From Lasiosphaeris hirsuta (lineage: Eukaryota > Ascomycota > Sordariomycetes > Sordariales > Lasiosphaeriaceae): 64,000 nt of DNA. Numbering within the stretch: the first letter of the stretch is position 1; each line of letters starts with the position of its first letter. The translations under genes and the position numbers were made by a program. The notes under the pieces are model-generated. The model had not been told where the DNA came from. It was given only the letters and a program-made list of their open reading frames with translations, and made no database searches. Shown in pieces: positions 10,318 through 22,190 of this stretch. The stretch is taken from assembly GCA_030549175.1 (NCBI GenBank), contig JAUKUA010000006.1, positions 682,001 to 746,000 on the forward strand. The letters are read 5' to 3'.

Positions 10318-12046
10318 CAGAATCTAAAAGCTGATTGTTGAGGTGGATGCGGGGAGGAGACCGGCGCGCAAAGAGCAACGGTGGACAAACGAGCCTCGGG
10401 AGGTGTCAAAGCCTAACTCAGTCGCTATCTGTGATGGCGACAAAGACTGTAATAAAAGACAGCGAAGATCGTGTCTGGGGGGGCGAAGACGGATGAGGCG
10501 AGGGGGGAGAGTGTTGGGGGTGAGAGTTTTGGGTTTTGTGATTTTCTTTTTCGGAGGTAGGATGTGGTTTTTTCAGTGATTTTCAATTTTTTTTGGTGGA
10601 GTTTAGAAAATCAGAAAAGAAGTAGACAGAACAGAGACCAAGCACGGTGGTGTCGTACTTAATTATCTGACTCCTTTCTTGGGGTTTTCGGAAAGGATTT
10701 GGGGATAAAGAGTTGGTTGAAGGTTGTCTTGAGTAGGAGGAGGAAAAGGCAGGCCACATTGGCGACTGGAGACGCAGATTTTTTTTTCTGTGCCTGGTTC
10801 CTTCTTGCATCCGTGGTGGGATTATGCAATTATCCGGAGCAAAAGAGCCCACACTCTTTCAAATGTCAGGTTGTTGGGAATCCACATGTGTATTTTGGAA
10901 TTAAATCTCCAGGGAAGGTGCCCGCAGTCTCAAATGGACGCGCCTTCCCTCATGATCATTTGTTTGTCGAGTGTTGTGCGCGTGTGCAATTCACCTCAGG
11001 GACCTGGGCGGCCTTGAGCGCCTTGACCCGAGGTGTCACAACCTTGGTTGACGACTTGCAGCTCACATGGCCTTGCAATGCGTGCGCGGCATGTCTAGCT
11101 TGCACCGTCAAAGGCGTATACACGATCGGAATGCGATTGATTGCTCGAGGCACTGTGCCCCAAATACAAGATCGGCTTTGTAGCAGCAAGGCCAAGTTTG
11201 CGGTCTGTCGTTAACTATTTCGAGATAGCCTCTCGACCGTGTTGTCTACAGCGATAATTTAATGCACATGCACTAAACGAAACAATGGTTCCTGCGCTTG
11301 GCTCAGCAGTGCGAGGGGGGCAGGTGGGCAAGGGGCGGTCTTATCGGTTATCAGTGGGGTGCTGCGGAGCATCTGTTTGGCTGGGTCGGGTGGCCAACAA
11401 GCTGCCCCTCCAAACATGTGGAAGGTTCCTGCCAGGAATGCTGCTGCTGTCTTGTCTCGTCTTGTCAAACGATAGCTGAAGCTCGGTGCTTGCTGCAAGT
11501 GCTCGGCCGCAAGGGCGTTAGTAAGAGCTCGTCAACCTGCTGTCTGCAGCGCAGCTAGCCAGTCGCAGCCTGAGGCACTAGGAGGGTCGGGCAGGCAGGT
11601 AAGCTGGCAAGGCACCGGGGCACATACATGCCCAAGCAGCCAAGGCGCTGAGCATCTGCACTTTATTACCAAGAATCGCCCTGCGCTCTGTTGAACTTTC
11701 TGGAAGGCCGCATCCAGTATCCAGGCAGCCCCGGCCGCTGGGGGAGGATGATGCCGCTCTCGACAGACACAGACTCAAAACTCGCTGGGTGTTTGACCGA
11801 AACGGAAACAGAAGAATTCGCCTTGTGCCACCCTCGACGGCCTTCTTCACCGCAATCCAGGTCACCATTTTCCTGCCGAAACCTTGCAATCTCGAGCCCG
11901 CCACTGCCTGGGGTGCGCGTCACGGTCTGAATCTCTGATTTGTCTTTCGCATCGGTAGGTCCTACCTAGGTTCTTAGGTTCTAGGCCCGGTGCCAGCAAC
12001 CCCGCCATCCTCGCAAACGCCCGCATCATACCAGCTCATAGCAGCT
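10318..12046. other. Divergent promoter region between PAB1 and HUL5-like gene
   Basis: The two genes are transcribed away from each other from this 1.7 kb region. On the PAB1 side the minus strand has A-runs (10568-10600 and 10777-10786). Small open frames here show no domain. No TATA box was singled out. Confidence 0.5.
10568..10600 (-). promoter_or_regulatory. A-rich tract upstream of PAB1
   Basis: Read on the PAB1 sense strand, this stretch has a run of eight A followed by short A-runs. In yeast and animals PABP represses its own mRNA by binding an A-rich 5' UTR. Whether this tract lies in the transcript or only in the promoter is unknown, so the role is inference. Confidence 0.3.
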
Positions 12047-15000
12047 ATGTTTCCAACCTTCACCGGTAACTCGCGGAAGTCGCGAAATGTCAATCTCAGC
12101 GGCCAGCGTGCTATTAACCCATTTACCAGCACCTCATGGTCGCCTGCTTCGCCCGTCGGGGCTTCGCAGACAGTGGCGCACGCCCAAGCGGAGCGCCAGC
12201 AGCGCCAGCAAGAGCGAGATCGGCTGAAGGCGGCCCTCCGCATCCAGAGGTCCTGGAGGGGCCATCGTGTGCGCCGCGGCGTGAGGTTGTCTCGTCGCCA
12301 ACTCCTCGACCAGCTCTACAGCGGGGGGGCGACGGTCGATGCCTTGCAGAGGTCGATCCGGGGGCTTCCTCTGATCCTGGCCGTCTTCCAAGCATCCAAG
12401 CCGGAGGACCACAAGAGGGTACGCCGGGTGGCACAAGATCTTGTTCAGACCAGATTTGGCGCATTCGCGTCAGGTGCCGTGGATGCTTCGCGGATGGACA
12501 AGCTTACTCGGGTGCTGATCGCTGTTCTTGAAAGGTAAGCTCCTTCGTGTCGTTGTGTTGTATGTATGGGGCTTTTCGATGTGCTCACACTCGCTTTGCA
12601 ACAGGCTTGATACCGGCAGTTTGCAGTCGCAAGCTCAAATCTTGTTGGAGGCCGTCGACGGGATTCTGAATTTGAGACCACAATCATTGGAGCAAGTTCT
12701 GGCGCAGTACTACAAGGTGCTTGGGATGTGCTGCCACCAGATTGGGCCAACCTCACACTCACTGGATCTTGTCCGAAACGCCGTGGTTGCACCACTCATC
12801 GCAACCCACACAACCAGTATGCCGATGCCTGCCCTGCTGTTCTGCTTCGGATAGCCCGACGGGATGTTGAAACTAACTGCTGACTAGGGACGTTCATCAA
12901 AACCGCCTACCACGAATTTGCCTTTTCGTATCTTTCGCAGCACGACTTGTTGCTTTTTGAGCAGAATATTGGTTCCTTCGTGGAAGACATAGACTTGGAT
13001 CATCTTTCCAGCTCTCTTCTCGCCGCTCCACCCAAAGACCCCAAGACACCCGAGGCACAGTCCGCTGTTCTGTGGTTGCTCGCGCACTTCGTTTCACTCC
13101 ACAAGAGCAAGGAGACATCGGAATCGCATCCGCAGTACCTGAAAACTCTGTATTCGCTCCTATGCGTCACGTCGGATCAGATTCGGGCAGGCTTTGCTCC
13201 GCCCGACTCGAGAGGTTCAGGTGAACGAGAGTTGGATGAAGCCCCTGAACAGAACTTGCCCCCCTACGTCTCGAATAGCCTTGCTACATTGATTGACAAA
13301 GATGAGATATCTGGGCTGCTCGAAAGGTTCACAGTGTAAGTCTCGCATCTTATCAAGCAGCTATCCAGCACCCGCTGACACAATTAGAAACTATGGCGAA
13401 TCGCCTGATTCAGAGCTGGAGGATGCCAGCTTTCTCGCTGGTTACATCCTGACGCTTATGTATTGTTTCCCTGGCCTAGGCGATGACATTCGCATGCGCC
13501 TTTATCTGGCAGACATCTCCACCCGAAACGGACCGGTGCCTGCTATGAAGTTCTTTTGGGATGCAATGATTAAGACATCCATCTTCTCTGCAATTGCCTC
13601 TAATGAAGACGCTACTTTGGATGTCTTGCGGCACCAACGCAGCTCAGCACAGTTTGGCGCAGCTACCACCCATTCGCAATGGCACCGTGAATGGCGGACT
13701 GCCCTACTGTTTCTCGAGCTTTATGTTTTTGTCCTCCGGTTGACTGATGACGATGATTTCTTTGGTGGATTGAATCCAGCGATGGATGCCAAAGACTCGG
13801 GGTCCCGTTTGCGCTCAAGCAGCCTCTCAAAACAAGAGCTCCAACGTCTTACACGCTTCCTCAAGCACCTTAGCTTCACCCTTTACTACAACCCCCCAGA
13901 GTCACTGACAGGGGTAGGCCTAGGCTCAGACACCCAAGGAAACCTTGACGGTCTCTTGGCTCACTCAGCCCGGCGTAGGAGTCCTCTAAACCCCGGCGAT
14001 AGATACAAAGCCGCAACGTTCGTCATCACAGCAGGGATCGATTTCAGCACCTTCAGAAATCTCGTCACTACCACCATGCGAATGTTGTACGAAAGAGACT
14101 CTCGACGTCCATTCCTACCGGACGGCCACTGGCTCATGACATCCAAGTTTGACATGGGGGGCTTTCTATCGGCCGTTGTTCTTGAGGAGCGGAGACAGCA
14201 TGATATTCGTGAGGCTGGGGAAGACGACGACGAGGACGGGAATGAAGATGCCGACGAGGATAACATGGATGTAGACGAGCATATAACCCAGACGTATGCT
14301 GGTCAGAGACGGTCCCATCATGCTTACATGGAAAGATTGAGGGCACAGCAGAAGAAGGCTGCACGAGAGAGGATGCTTGCGGCTCATGGGCCAAAGCTCG
14401 AAATCCTGCGAAACATGCCGTTTGTTATCCCCTTTGAAACGCGGGTTCAATTATTCCGCCAATTCGTCCATCTGGATATGGAACGGCGTAGGGGTGCAAC
14501 CTCTGCGTTCGAAGGGGACCGATGGAGACCAATGGCGGCCACCCACCAGGCCCAAATCACCAGAGGTCGAGTCTTCACAGACGCTATGAGCGCATTCTGG
14601 GATCTGAATGACAAGCTCAAGGAACCCATTCAGATCACATTCGTGGATGAGTTTGGGATGCAAGAAGCAGGCATAGATGGTGGAGGAGTGACCAAAGAGT
14701 TTCTCACCAGCGTAACCCAGGAGGCCTTCACGCAAGACCAGAGATTGTTCATCACCAACAGCAATAACTCGTACTATCCGAATCCATGCGCCGTTGACCA
14801 ACAACGGGAGGCACTTCGAGCGGCTAGAATCCCGGAAGAGTCTAATGCCTGGCGAGAGAGCATGGCCGACTTACTCCGACAGTACGAGTTCCTCGGTCGC
14901 ATCATTGGGAAGTGCATGTATGAGGGAATATTGATCAACATCACATTCGGCGGCTTCTTCCTCCTGAAATGGGCGACAGCCAACGCCGACACCTACCGCG

Positions 15001-15722
15001 CCAGCATCAATGACCTTCGGGAGCTGGACGAGGAGCTGTACCAAGGTATGATGCGCCTCAAGAACTATTCGGGGGACGTCACCGACCTCGACCTCGACTT
15101 CACCATCACCGACCAGGTGTCGCTTCCGGACGAGCCGGTGCGCACTGTGACGCGCAACCTCGTAACGGGCGGCGACAAAGTCCCCGTCACCAACGAGAAC
15201 CGGCCACTCTATATCAGCTATGTGGCACGCCATAGGCTCATGGTGCAGCCGTTCCAACAGACGCGCGCCTTCCTACGCGGCCTAGGCATGATCATTGATC
15301 CGGGGTGGCTCAGTATGTTCAATCAAACCGAGCTTCAGCGGCTAGTAGGCGGTGACAGCTCCGAGATCGATGTCGAGGACCTGCGCCGCCACACCGTTTA
15401 CGGTGGGGTGTATGAAATCGGCGAGGACGGCGAGGAACACCCCACTGTCAAGCTGTTCTGGGAGGTGTTGCATGGTCTTGAGGATGAGGAGCGCCGTGAG
15501 GTGCTAAAGTACGTAACAAGTACGCCACGTGCACCGCTGCTTGGTTTCAGCCAGCTGCGGCCCGCCTTCGGCATTCGGGATGGCGGGAGCGATGAGGACA
15601 GACTCCCGAGCGCAAGCACATGCGTCAATTTGTTGAAGCTGCCGCGGTATAAGACTGCGGCGGTGTTGAGGAGCAAGCTGTTGTATGCGGTGAAGAGTGG
15701 GGCTGGGTTTGATTTGAGTTAA
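12047..15722 (+). CDS. HUL5: HECT E3 ubiquitin ligase, HUL5/UBE3C type, four exons
   Basis: Ubiquitin chain-elongating ligase (E4-like) that works with the proteasome on misfolded proteins. Exons 12047-12534, 12605-12816, 12888-13335 and 13388-15722, with introns of 70, 71 and 52 nt and GT/AG borders; 1160 residues. The N-terminus (MFPTFTGNSRK...) and the following Gln/Arg-rich IQ-like helix with IQRSWRGHRVRR are typical of this subfamily. An acidic stretch lies near residue 655-680. The segment NMPFVIPFETRVQLFRQFV leads into the HECT domain (about 810-1160). The catalytic Cys is in STCVNLLKLP, codon 15621-15623, about residue 1128, and the protein ends GFDLS as HECT enzymes do. Symbol is by family resemblance. 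Confidence 0.94.
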
Positions 15723-16248
15723 AGGGGGACGAGCGGGTTGTCGGATACAACAGATACAGCGCAGTTTAGGTATTCAATACCTTAGATAGGGGTATTCATG
15801 CAATGAGATAGCAATTGCAATACGCTCATGTGGGCATGCTGGTAAAAAATGTGATCGAATTTGTCGCATAGTGTTTCGACAGGGGCTGTGCGAAATGTAG
15901 ACAATCTAGATGTATTTGTTTAAGTTGTGTCCTGCTGGGGCTTCTTGGATGACACCGCCCCATGTTTTGAAAAGGTAGGGCTATCAAAGAGTATCTTTTC
16001 GGAGCTGAAGGGGAGGGAGGTCGATAGGTGCACAGCTGTGCCTGGGGGAAACAGTTCACGACAAAACCGCCTGCCTGAAATATTTGAACTACGTCCGTAT
16101 CTCCCACGGTGCTCGAGCTTGTGTTACATCAGCGCCCCTAGCAGCCCGAGGCCTCATCGTTTTCTTACGATATTCGCCAAATACAATGTTATGATCAATG
16201 CATCCCGATGTAGCAACCGCCAAAAGAACAACACCAATGAAGCAAAAA
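15723..16248. other. Intergenic, 3' of the HECT ligase gene
   Basis: Last 500 bases of normal composition before the tRNA-like gene and RIP block 1. No frame with a recognisable domain. Confidence 0.5.
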
Positions 16249-16334
16249 GTTATAAAAGTGATTTGAACGCCTGACCTATCGGATCCAACCACTTGGGACT
16301 GCAGTCGATTGCTCTACCCCTGAGCTACCCGAAC
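16249..16334 (-). tRNA. tRNA-Cys(GCA)-like gene, possible short intron or decayed
   Basis: Minus strand. The A-box reads TAGCTCAGGGGTAGAGC and the anticodon arm ATCGACTGCAGT gives anticodon GCA. A B-box-like GTTCAAATC lies about 59 nt after the A-box start, some 14 nt farther than in an intronless tRNA, which would fit a small intron after the anticodon. The base after the 72nd position is U, the tRNA-Cys discriminator, and a T run follows as Pol III terminator. However, the acceptor stem (GTTCGGG with TTATAAC) has two mismatches and the T-stem one, so it may be a pseudogene partly eroded by RIP at the edge of block 1. Confidence 0.45.
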
Positions 16335-16682
16335 TTGAAGGATTTGTTGGAAGTACTGCCCGGGGGTAGAGGCTGTGGGGCCAGGCGGAGATAGGTGGAG
16401 CAGAAAGGGGGGAAGCGCCGAGGGCCAAAAAGAACATACAACACCAGGGATTCGCTGGTCGTCACCGACCCAACTACTAGTCTGGCCCTCACTGGCTTAT
16501 CTATAGGAGAGCGGACGGGATCCCGAGTTTTCCTATGGGTCGTGGTCGTATGTGCAAAGTATGCCGAATTTGGCAGCCCTGGAGTCCAGGAAATGGGATG
16601 ATGAGTTCCGGAAAATGGGATGCATCTGACGCCGGAAAGACCGGCCACACGGACCTTAAAGATAACATTCTTTCGTAATCCC

Positions 16683-16696
16683 AGGGTTAGGGTTAA
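16683..16696 (+). repeat. Telomere-like TTAGGG doublet at left edge of RIP block 1
   Basis: AGGGTTAGGGTTAA contains two overlapping telomere-type hexamers. Similar doublets occur at 57917-57939 and 62675-62686. They are too short to be a telomere and could equally be general transcription-factor (Tbf1/Reb1-like) sites. Confidence 0.6.
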
Positions 16697-17489
16697 GTCG
16701 CCATAACGGATGTAGCTAAAACGGCAACTCTTGGTACCGTTCTGGAGACGCTACTCCCAGATATATCTTTGCATGAACGGGCTGGAGTCCAACAAATCGG
16801 ATTGTGTGAAAAATGCGCGCCGAGCTGGCACAAGCCCGCCAATGAGGGGCAGCCCCATCATTGCCTTACAACGATGACTAATCAATCTACATTTGTTGAT
16901 TGTTTATGCTACGACGTGGGTCATGTATCCATGTAGGCGCCAACCAAACCCCGGACACTCCTACAAGTCGTTGGCTGCTGTACGTGCTACACGGGTTTTC
17001 CAGCGATAACGCTGCTTACCTCCCATCTAGCACTCGGACGACACAGACGACTCTATACATACAATATTATCTCAAAGCAACCTAATCCATCTGTGTCACC
17101 TGACATTTAGTCATAGGTCGAGCGCCGAGAAGCGCACGGGCCCAAAATCCGTCTCTCATTCCTGGTGTCCCGTGTACCAGCTGCTAGATCGCGAAGTCAA
17201 CCCTACTTATCACAGCATACTTAACACTTACTAACACACGTCGAAAGCTACCACAGTAGACCCAAAACCTTACGGGCTTCGATACGGCAAAAGCTATATT
17301 AGCTTCTGTCCTAAGTATCTCAAAGCGAACGGAAACTATACGAACCCAGCCGACTCTGATAGAGATAGCTGATAAGAACAGTGGCCTATCACGACGTAAA
17401 GATCGAAGATACCTAGTACGAGTAGTATAAGTAGCCTAAGTAAAATCTCGTCTTCTATACGGAGTAGTTAGACGGTCTTAAGGTCGGCT

Positions 17490-17990
17490 ACACGCTACTG
17501 ATTATAACGACTCTGATTTTAACTCTAACTCCGACAGTACCGATAATCATTTCGACTTCGACTACGTCGATACTACTAATAACTTTAAATTGGATGACAT
17601 TAAGCTTTTATGTTGGGACTTCGAAAAAGGTAGTAATATGAGATTTTGTACTCTTAATATAATGATTAAGGTCGAGTTTTAAGGCGAGACTACCTGGTAG
17701 TCCGAATAGTAAGTTAACTCTACTTAGAAAGAATTGCTACTACAATTCTGGGGTAAACGAGGAGGGCGAGAAGTAGCGATCAAGGGGAAGGGTAGGTATT
17801 TAGGTAAGGATTTGACGTATACTGTCAATAGAATTATTAATAAGAAAATCAAAAACGGTTACTAGTTATATGAGGTTAAGTAGGTTGGCTATTTAAGTAG
17901 TGAAAGTATATGGTAAAAAGAAAGCGAAGTAATGACGAACTTTTATATTAGGGCGTTTAAGAGGAGCCGCCTAGAGCTATGATAGAGTAG
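17490..17990 (+). pseudogene. RIP-degraded chromodomain protein
   Basis: After an acidic Asp/Ser/Asn-rich stretch the frame yields two chromodomain-like units. The first holds IKVEF then a W/E-rich segment and GKRGGREVA. The second reads YTVNRIINKK followed by LYEVK, VGYLSSESIW and ESEV, matching the chromodomain pattern YxVEKIL...Y.VKW.GY...E.TWEP. Stops fall at the expected Trp and Gln positions (TAG for TGG or CAG). Many fungal repeats encode such double-chromodomain proteins that bind methylated histone H3. Borders are approximate. Confidence 0.6.
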
Positions 17991-18389
17991 TACGTATTTA
18001 TTATCGGGCTTAGAGTAATGAGGTTCCTATCGTAGTAGTAGAAGGATCTCGTGGTAGAGAACATATCTAGGGGTAGTAGCTAGAGCTTAAGATCGTTATT
18101 CCTAGGTCATGCCAGCTATTAATTAAGAATTAACTACCTTTTTGTAACTTCCCATCTATTATACGTAATTATATCTCGGTACCGTTATTACATATATTAG
18201 ATCCTACCTAACGTCTTAAGTAGTTACTAAGTATTACTATGAAGTACTATCTACTTTTTCTAAGATTACTGATATATAGATCGGAGACAATTTTAGTTCG
18301 ACTCTCGCCGAGTAATATCTTTTCCTCGGCCGTAACTTTTTCTAAGCCCTTGGCTTAGGGTCAGAGTAGCGGCACCTCCTATACCTAGG

Positions 18390-18700
18390 GTTCCTTTCCT
18401 TACCTCATAACTTTCTATAGTATCTCCGGTAACACTTCGTTTACTACCTTCTCATAGTATTGTACCCTCGTTCTCTAGAGGGTACGCCTATGAACTCTTA
18501 TCCTAAGCTCGTTACCGTCTATGGTATAGAAGTACTTACTCGATTCGTAGTCGGCGTTTTATTATCTGGCCCTCTTAGGGTTGTTCCGGGCCTTCGTTCC
18601 GTGTACCCGGATCGCCGTTTTTATTACCTTGTCGAGGGCTACTATGGTAGCCTCGATATCGTAGGGTTCTAGTTCCGGCGAGAGGGGGGATTGTCGCCGC
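18390..18700 (-). pseudogene. Possible LINE (Tad-like) fragment, RIP-degraded
   Basis: One minus-strand frame stays coherent with only a few RIP-type stops: DIEATIVALDKVIKTAIRV, then NNPKRAR followed by two stops, read as Trp, and NADYESSKYFY. This resembles the stretch between endonuclease and reverse transcriptase of fungal Tad-type LINEs, where a pair of Trp follows a basic Pro-rich segment. Neighbouring frames do not show the reverse transcriptase, so only a fragment survives and the assignment is tentative. Confidence 0.3.
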
Positions 18701-18984
18701 TATGTACAGCTCGTATTTCTTTAGCTCGGTCTTACGTTAAATCTTACCGCGAAACTAAGTAACTTCTTTTATATAGTTAGGACTTAGAACGAGTAGATCG
18801 TCCGTTTTTCTCGTTAGTACTTTCTGGCGGTACGTAGGTATTGTAATATAGGATAGTCGAAGTTATGTTATAAGTAGCTATAGCTCTTAAGAGGATAATA
18901 CGGTCAGATTAGTATAGTCACGATCGGGAAATGACCTAAATAAGTGCTAGAAGGGGAATACAAATCGAGAGCCGAAATATATCC

Positions 18985-19017
18985 CGTTTAGGTAGTAGAA
19001 AATCTACTACCTAAGTG
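18985..19017. repeat. Hairpin GGTAGTAG-loop-CTACTACC
   Basis: Arms of about 14 nt around a five-base AAAAT loop, with two mismatches. The same hairpin core occurs at 32129-32177 and, decayed, at 55662-55680, suggesting a shared element end or MITE. Confidence 0.6.
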
Positions 19018-19869
19018 GGTCTATCGATGGAACGGCAGAAAAGACATAGACTATCCTTTCCGTAATCCTTAACTTCCCTTTCCCAAATCTCCTAGCTTCC
19101 TACTTCACCGAGCCTATTAGGAGTTTCTTCCTTTTCGGTATTTAGCAAACTATTTCAATACTACCTATAACGGCTCTGTCGTATCGTTACTAATCTTCCT
19201 TAGAAGCGGTTAAGATAGTAAAAACTATTACGACCTCATTTTCTATATTATCCCTAGGACCAGAGTGGGAATATAGTAGGAGGACAGTAACGAGGGGCCT
19301 TCGTATTCGCTAGGACGTTTACTAGAGGAACTCTTTTAGCTAAGAGAATATAATCGCGGTAATAACACTAGGTGTTAAGATTCATTAATACTCTAAGACC
19401 TTAGCCGAGTAAAAGAAAAGATAGGATAAGTAGACGATAGGTAATAAATAATACTAGTCATGACACGGATAAGTATAAACTTTAAAGATTTAGGGAGATA
19501 TTTCTTCATTCTACATATATATATATACCTAATTTGTCGCGAAAGTATCTATTGAGGTCGAGCCTGACTAAGCCTTAGCTTTACTCTAGAGATAAGTTAA
19601 CTTATATGTCCTCTCTTATATATATCTATACATATATATCTAACAAATATAATACAAAGTATACCTTAAAAGTTAATATGTATGATATAAATAGCCTTTA
19701 AGCGTCCCGTCTATTGTTATATTCGTTACTAGGTCGGGTAACATTTTATAGAGCTTATGGTAAGAGTCCTTAAGGGGTAGTTTAGACTAATACATTAGTA
19801 TGTGGAATATTACTTTTGGCTAAACTTTAGCCTTAGACTTTAGGACTATCTGTAGTAAGTATAGTCGCC

Positions 19870-20360
19870 GGACAGACTAGTTTAGGCTTAACATGACGTA
19901 TTATAGTTTGTAGCCCATGAGATCGATAGTAGGCTAGTAGACTAGTTTAGTAAGAAGGCTAGTAGGTTATAGGTCTACCTGACGAGACAACGGGCCGTAT
20001 ACAAGACTAGTTTAAGTAAAGAACTAGTCTAGATAATAAGAAAAAAGGCTATTACTATAATAGAAGGGTAAGACTAGTCTAGAGATAGGACTAGTTTAAC
20101 AAGTCACACCGTTAAACAATAAGAGAGCCTACCTATCTAAAGACGTACTAGTCTAACATGTAGACTGGTATGGGAAAATACCATTAAAAAATGGTAAACG
20201 CTTAATTACTAGACTAGCCTAGTTAAGGAGCGAGTCTAGACTGTAGTAGCCTGATATCAAGCTAAGTAAATATCTTAGACTAGTTGAAATTCCAAAAGGC
20301 TTACGTTTACCTAGATATTATAGCGACCTAGTCAAAAGCTAGACTCCTAGACTAGCCAGC
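19870..20360. repeat. Cluster of ACTAGT-centred motifs
   Basis: At least eight copies of GACTAGTYTA or close variants lie within 490 bp (for example near 19874, 19939, 20004, 20020, 20071, 20089, 20147 and 20276), irregularly spaced and in both orientations, since the core is palindromic. Reason unknown. Confidence 0.6.
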
Positions 20361-21049
20361 GAAAACATGAATCGTGATGGCCGATTTATATAGGCTGAAG
20401 ATATCTATAACAACAGGTAGGTAAAGAAGTAAGAAATAATACCAGTCTGAGGTAATGACCGACCTATCAGAGAGGTTTAAGTCTAAAAAATACTTAATTT
20501 TAACTTATGGTCTAGCATGATATGTAGTCTAAATATGTACCTTTAACAGATATTATGAGCTGGCATATCCCGATTTATGTTAAGTCTTTATAAACCTTCT
20601 AAAGTGTAGATACGAGTATTGTGCCGATGTCCTTGGTCGTTCCTTATCTATAGCTTCTTCACCAGCCTTATGAGTAATACTGTGTCTAGGCTCTCCTATA
20701 TATTGTTACCCTATGTACTCGTGAGTGATATTAAAGCCTTTACTTACGTGTTAAACGTACCTTATGTCTACTACGGCTTAGTTAAGGAGGTAAGACATCT
20801 TGTTGACCTAGGATAAGCTCTAGTAGTATGACAGTAATATGCCGTAACCTCCGATAGACTAGATATCATAGCATATTGTAATATTAAGTACGATACACTA
20901 AGCCGTAACATAGTTAAAACATTGACTTCATACCGGCAAAAAAGTTTTACCTAGTAGGGACTGAATCTATCGAGTTGTGCTTAGTTACTTAGCCTATTAC
21001 TTAATCTTCAACCCTACTTTATACTATAAACTTATCTACTGGACTAGTA

Positions 21050-22190
21050 GCTCTAATAGTAGTTACACGGTCGTTAGCTACTACTCGCCACGAGTGTACT
21101 TAATCGTACTATAAATAGGATTACTATTACTACCGTATTTAGTAATAACATAGCAGTTCGAGATTCTAATATAGTATCTAAAAACTGAGATGTTAGCGAT
21201 TGTCTAAGGAAAAAGGCCAGATCTAACTCACCCCGGTTCGAGGAATCGGCGTGTAGAGAGGTTAATGTAATTATCTAAAGTATTGATGAACTTGTCTATC
21301 GAAGTATCTAACTCTACATATATCTTTTTACTAAACATGATCCTATATGTCTTCATAAAGGCATGTTCTATGGAAGAGAGTCTATATTATTAACTCGAAT
21401 TCGGAGCTATGACAGACTTAAAAAGTGTCATGATGCTTTCCCGAGCCGAATAGCCACGTAAAGAGACTTGTTATAATAAAAGAGTTGTTATAGGATATTT
21501 GGTCGAGCTAGAATAACGAGATGATAGTATAACCTTCCTGTTGTTAAAGATCTATCCGACGCTTTGCTATACTATCTACGGCTGACAGCTACTTAGACCT
21601 TACGGTCCCGAATGTTTTTATCTTCGATAGCCATATAGTACCGGCCGAGGTCTCCGAGATATTTTATCTAAGTATCTTCGAAAGCGGGTACCGTTTCGTA
21701 TAGCAACGTTATCATCGAGTAGGCCAAATAGATAAAGGTGAGTATATACTCTAAACTGGCTAGTAAACGATACCTTAACAGTTTAAGAAAGCTACCGATA
21801 CCATGTTACCACATCCAATCCGACATTACGTATTTCAAGGCTAACCTTCTTAGTATAGGACTTACTAACAGATGCTAAGACACTAGGAATAAGTCGTAAT
21901 ACTCGTGGAGTAACGTTTGGTAGAGAGTAATAAGTACTTACTATTGTTCGTTGTTAAGTTTCGTGTTTACTAAGCCGGCTTAAGTATTTTGAGCGGTGTC
22001 TACCTCGATACATTTATTTTTGACTATGACGAGGCCAGCGTAGATACCTTTGACCTCAGTGACAAGTTGCTTCTGGGATATAAGTCTTATCTCTGGTTAC
22101 TTAATCAGCTCGGGGTCCTTGTATAACCAGTAGTTAGGGGCATATGGAAGTGTGTCTTTATCCCTAGTTTTGTTTGATGTAGTTGATAGT
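21050..22190 (-). pseudogene. RIP-degraded Est1-type DNA/RNA-binding domain protein
   Basis: The minus strand reads NYWLYKDPELIK, then KQLVTEVKGIYAGLVIV, LLHEYYDLFL, ETVPAFEDT, KYLGDLGRYYMAIED, LTTGRLYYHLVILARPN and further C-terminal helices. This is the pattern of fungal proteins with the Est1-type DNA/RNA-binding (14-3-3-like TPR) domain, which occur as multi-copy genes in repeat-rich regions. The family HxxL segment in the middle is recognisable but stops (TAG/TAA) appear where relatives have Gln or Trp. Not the cellular Est1/Smg6; a repeat-associated paralogue. Function of the intact family is not established. Confidence 0.7.

Noticed and set aside
10699..11214. 171-codon frame between PAB1 and the HECT gene
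   Set aside because: No domain, rich in Cys from random frame, lies in a divergent promoter region.
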